Shown: positions 61,245 through 64,000 of the stretch, in pieces | How positions within the stretch are numbered: position 1 is the first letter of the stretch | How the letters are laid out: the number at the start of each line of letters is the position of its first letter | Origin: Kribbella antiqua | GTDB taxonomy: Bacteria > Actinomycetota > Actinomycetes > Propionibacteriales > Kribbellaceae | Reading direction: 5' to 3' | Length of the DNA: 64,000 nucleotides | Assembly (NCBI RefSeq): GCF_004345665.1 | Contig: NZ_SLWR01000009.1 | Location: forward strand, 124,001-188,000 | Notes under the pieces: model-generated | Databases searched by the model: none | What the model was told of the DNA's origin: nothing | Seen by the model: the letters and a program-made list of their open reading frames with translations, nothing else | Made by a program: the position numbers and the translations under genes

Positions 61245-62819
61245 ATGGCGATTCCCAGCTTTGTCGATCGGGTCACGGTGCATGTTGCCGCGGGCCGCGG
61301 CGGAAACGGGTGCGCTTCGGTGCACCGGGAGAAGTTCAAGCCGCTCGGCGGCCCGGACGGTGGTAACGGCGGCGACGGCGGCAGCGTGATCCTCCGCGTC
61401 GACCCCGACACCACCACCCTCGTCGACTACCACCGCTCCAGCCACCGCACCGCCACGAACGGTGCCCAGGGCAAGGGTGACCACCAGGCCGGCAGCAACG
61501 GCGCGGACGTCGTCCTGCCCGTCCCGGACGGCACCGTCGTCAGTACGACGGATGGCGTCGTACTCGCGGATCTCGTCGGAACCGGAGCCGAGTTCGTCGC
61601 AGCGCAAGGCGGCAAGGGCGGGCTCGGGAACGCCGCGCTGGCCAGCAACTCGCGGAAGGCGCCCGGGTTCGCGCTGCTCGGTGAGGACGGTGACGAGCGG
61701 ACTCTAGTCCTCGAGCTCAAGGTGGTCGCCGACATCGGCCTGGTCGGATTCCCGAGCGCCGGCAAGTCGTCGCTGGTCGCATCGATCAGCCGCGCCCGGC
61801 CGAAGATCGCGGACTACCCCTTCACCACCCTGATCCCGAACCTTGGCGTCGTCGTCGCCGGTGACACGACGTTCACCGTGGCCGACGTACCCGGCCTGAT
61901 CGAGGGCGCGAGCGAGGGACGTGGGCTCGGCCACGACTTCCTGCGGCACGTCGAGCGGTGTGCGGCGCTCGTCCACGTCATCGACTGTGCGACGTACGAG
62001 CCGGGTCGCGACCCGCTCAGCGACCTCGACACGATCGAGGCCGAGCTGCAGGCCCACGGCGGGCTGGAGGACCGGCCGCGATTGGTTGCCCTGAACAAGA
62101 TCGACGTACCGGACGCCCGGGAGATCGCGCAGATGGTGCAGGCCGAGCTGGAACAGCGCGGGCTGCGGGTATTCCCGATCTCCACCGCTTCGCACGAAGG
62201 GCTGGAAGCCTTGAAGTTCGCGATGGCGGAGATCGTCGTACGGCGTCGGGCGGAGGCGGAGAAGCCCGACACCACGCGGATCGTGATCCGGCCGCAGGTG
62301 CAGGGCGGGCCGGAGTTCAAGGTGAAGAAGCTGCCGGACGACGGCGGCTGGCTGGTGCAGGGCGAGAAGCCCGAGCGCTGGGTCAAGCAGACCGACTTCG
62401 CGAACGCGGAGGCGACCGGCTACCTGGCCGACCGGCTGAACCGGCTCGGCGTGGAGAAGGAACTGCTCGAGCTGGGCGCGATGGAGGGCGACGCGGTCGT
62501 CATCGGCGACGGGCCGAACGCGATCGTGTTCGACTTCGCGCCCGAGGTCCAGGCCGGCGCCGAGATCCTGGCCCGGCGCGGCGAGGACCACCGGCTGGAG
62601 GAGGCCCGGCCGGCTGCTCAGCGCCGCAAGCTGAAGGACACCGAGTACCACGCCCACAAGACGGATCGCTCCGAGTACAAGCAGGGCTGGATCGAGGACG
62701 AGGTGGATCTGTCCCCGGCCGAGGCGAGGAGAGCGGCGGAGAAGGCGGAGAAGCTGGCGCGCAAGGACGCGCGCGAGCTCGAAGCGTCGGAGTTGGAAGC
62801 CACAGATCAGGACGTCTGA
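61245..62819 (+). CDS. obg: Obg-family GTPase
   Basis: A protein of 524 residues from ATG 61245. The Gly-rich Obg fold occupies residues 1-160 ([23 protein letters not shown]). The G domain follows with [10 protein letters not shown] (about 168-177), [36 protein letters not shown] and NKIDV. The OCT domain is about 345-425. The C-terminal 85 residues are acidic/basic helical ([25 protein letters not shown]). It is a ribosome-assembly GTPase linked to growth and stringent response. Stop overlaps proB start by one base. Confidence 0.97.
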   Translation: MAIPSFVDRVTVHVAAGRGGNGCASVHREKFKPLGGPDGGNGGDGGSVILRVDPDTTTLVDYHRSSHRTATNGAQGKGDHQAGSNGADVVLPVPDGTVVSTTDGVVLADLVGTGAEFVAAQGGKGGLGNAALASNSRKAPGFALLGEDGDERTLVLELKVVADIGLVGFPSAGKSSLVASISRARPKIADYPFTTLIPNLGVVVAGDTTFTVADVPGLIEGASEGRGLGHDFLRHVERCAALVHVIDCATYEPGRDPLSDLDTIEAELQAHGGLEDRPRLVALNKIDVPDAREIAQMVQAELEQRGLRVFPISTASHEGLEALKFAMAEIVVRRRAEAEKPDTTRIVIRPQVQGGPEFKVKKLPDDGGWLVQGEKPERWVKQTDFANAEATGYLADRLNRLGVEKELLELGAMEGDAVVIGDGPNAIVFDFAPEVQAGAEILARRGEDHRLEEARPAAQRRKLKDTEYHAHKTDRSEYKQGWIEDEVDLSPAEARRAAEKAEKLARKDARELEASELEATDQDV

Positions 62820-63931
62820 TGAAGCTTCGCGCGGAGGCCGTGAAGGCCACGCGAATCGTGGTGAAGATCGGCTCGTCGTCGCTGACCCACCGCGGCAAGA
62901 TCGACCATGACCGGCTCCGGCTGCTCGTCGACGCCATCGCGGCCCGGCGGGTGGAAGGGACCGAGGTCGTGCTCGTCTCGTCCGGTGCGATCGCGGCCGG
63001 CCTGGCTCCGATGGGTCTCCGTTCGCGACCGCGTGATCTGGCGACGCAGCAGGCGGCCGCGTCGGTCGGGCAGGGTCTGCTCATGGCCCGCTACAGCGAT
63101 GCCTTCGCCGCGCACGGCCTGCGCGTCGGCCAGGTGCTCCTGACCGTCGACGACGTGACCCGCCGAAGCCACTACCGCAACGCCTACCGGACGTTCGCGC
63201 GGCTGCTCGAGCTGGGCGTCGTACCGATCGTCAACGAGAACGACACGGTCGCCACCACCGAGATCCGCTTCGGCGACAACGATCGCCTGGCCGCGCTGAC
63301 CAGCCACCTCGTGCACGCCGATCTGCTGCTCCTGCTGTCGGATGTCGATGGCCTGTACGACGGGGATCCGCGCAAGCCCGGTACGTCGATGGTCGCCGAC
63401 GTCCGGGGTCCGGCGGACCTGGAACCGCTGCGGATCGGACGGACCGGCTCGTCCGGCGTCGGCACCGGCGGCATGCAGACGAAGGTCGAGGCGGCCGCAA
63501 TCGCCACCGAGGCAGGGATTCCGGTCGTCCTCACCTCGGCCGCGCGCGTCGGCGAAGCTCTTCGCGGTCAACCCGTCGGCACTCTCTTCCACCCCACCGG
63601 CCGCCGCCGCAAGACCCGCTTGCTCTGGCTCGCCCACGCGACCTCGGGCCAAGGCCGGCTCTGGCTCGACGATGGCGCCGTACGGGCGGTGACAGAGCGC
63701 CGTACGTCGCTCCTCCCGGCCGGTATCTCGAAGGTCGAGGGAACCTTCTCGGCCGGCGATCCCGTCGACCTGGTGTCACCCGAGGGTGTCGTCGTCGCAC
63801 GGGGCCTGGTGAACTACGACGCCACCGAACTCCCTGACCTGCTGGGCCGATCGACCCGCGATCTGGCCAGGGAGCTCGGAGCGGCGTACGAGCGTGAGGT
63901 CGTCCACCGCGACGACCTGGTCCTGCTTTAG
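62819..63931 (+). CDS. proB: Glutamate 5-kinase
   Basis: A protein of 370 residues from ATG 62819, sharing one base with the obg stop (TGATG). The amino-acid-kinase domain has VVKIGSSSLTHRGKIDHDRL, LVSSGAIAAGLAPMGL, VPIVNENDTVATTEIRFGDNDRLAAL and LLSDVDGLYDGDPR. The C-terminal PUA domain is about residues 280-365. It makes glutamyl-5-phosphate, the first step of proline synthesis. The obg-proB pair is conserved in actinobacteria; proA would be expected beyond the window or elsewhere. Confidence 0.97.
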   Translation: MKLRAEAVKATRIVVKIGSSSLTHRGKIDHDRLRLLVDAIAARRVEGTEVVLVSSGAIAAGLAPMGLRSRPRDLATQQAAASVGQGLLMARYSDAFAAHGLRVGQVLLTVDDVTRRSHYRNAYRTFARLLELGVVPIVNENDTVATTEIRFGDNDRLAALTSHLVHADLLLLLSDVDGLYDGDPRKPGTSMVADVRGPADLEPLRIGRTGSSGVGTGGMQTKVEAAAIATEAGIPVVLTSAARVGEALRGQPVGTLFHPTGRRRKTRLLWLAHATSGQGRLWLDDGAVRAVTERRTSLLPAGISKVEGTFSAGDPVDLVSPEGVVVARGLVNYDATELPDLLGRSTRDLARELGAAYEREVVHRDDLVLL

Positions 63932-64000
63932 GGCTTCACGGCCAGGACCGGGCAGTCGGCTTGGAGCAGGATGGTTTGGGCCTGGCTGCCCAGGAGGAGC
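63928..64000 (-). CDS. Universal stress protein, C-terminal end (truncated by window)
   Basis: The minus-strand frame ends at TAA 63928-63930, overlapping the proB stop, and is open to the window edge. The visible 23 residues, LLLGSQAQTILLQADCPVLAVKP, match the C-terminal strand of UspA-like domains (GSQAQ-type ATP-site loop followed by A-x-CPVLxV). The rest lies outside the window. Confidence 0.7.
   Translation of the reverse strand, partial: LLLGSQAQTILLQADCPVLAVKP

Noticed and set aside
1-64000. Insertion sequences, integrases, tRNA genes
   Set aside because: No transposase or integrase motif, terminal inverted repeats with target duplications, or tRNA-like cloverleaf was recognised by reading; both accessory insertions lack an obvious mobile element.

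Overview
The window is high-GC actinobacterial chromosome. Dense coding, many GTG starts, 4-base ATGA/GTGA gene overlaps, several apparently leaderless genes and a striking excess of GTAC-centred words (gtacggcg, cgtacgacg) suggest a Kribbella-like member of the Propionibacteriales. The genus is an inference. The core order valS, folC, DUF4233, ndk ... mreBCD, PBP2, rodA ... radical SAM, DUF2344, rne, rplU, rpmA, obg, proB matches the conserved cell-shape/ribosome block known from streptomycetes and relatives.

Layout. 1-8.0 kb: end of a secreted repeat protein, a DUF4345 membrane protein and a lipoprotein, then a five-gene sugar operon on the minus strand (LacI regulator, binding protein, two permeases, GH42 beta-galactosidase) with paired operators in front of the regulator. 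8.0-16.8 kb: accessory genes, namely a PEBP-type protein, a secreted NAGPA-domain protein, a 21-bp minisatellite, a large DUF222/HNH protein under an apparent LexA box, an AEC transporter, a DUF1841-like protein and a membrane-anchored Ala/Lys-rich protein. 16.9-21.7 kb: valS divergent from folC-DUF4233-ndk.

21.7-35.5 kb: a five-gene minus-strand operon with 4-base overlaps or abutting genes, inserted between ndk and mreB. It encodes two giant PUFA-synthase-like multidomain enzymes (NPD-NPD-KS-AT-ACP-ACP-KR and KS-AT-DH-PPTase), a free ACP, an alpha/beta hydrolase and a glycosyltransferase. It probably makes a glycosylated, partly reduced secondary lipid. A perfect 16-bp palindrome lies over its likely promoter.

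35.8-45.5 kb: mreB-mreC-mreD-PBP2-rodA (lateral wall synthesis), an Lrp/AsnC regulator divergent from a DUF2000 gene, a hydrolase and a B12-binding radical SAM protein. 45.5-55.9 kb: a second accessory insertion that separates the radical SAM gene from its usual DUF2344 partner. It holds a minus-strand operon of an M43 metalloprotease with a seven-blade PLL lectin propeller, a short protein with a non-ATG start, an M28 peptidase with one PLL blade and a tyrosine phosphatase. It also holds a flavoprotein, prephenate dehydratase, an acyltransferase, a frameshifted secreted protein, a DUF1772 protein and two small repeat arrays. 56-64 kb: DUF2344, RNase E/G, L21, L27, Obg, glutamate 5-kinase and the end of a universal stress protein.
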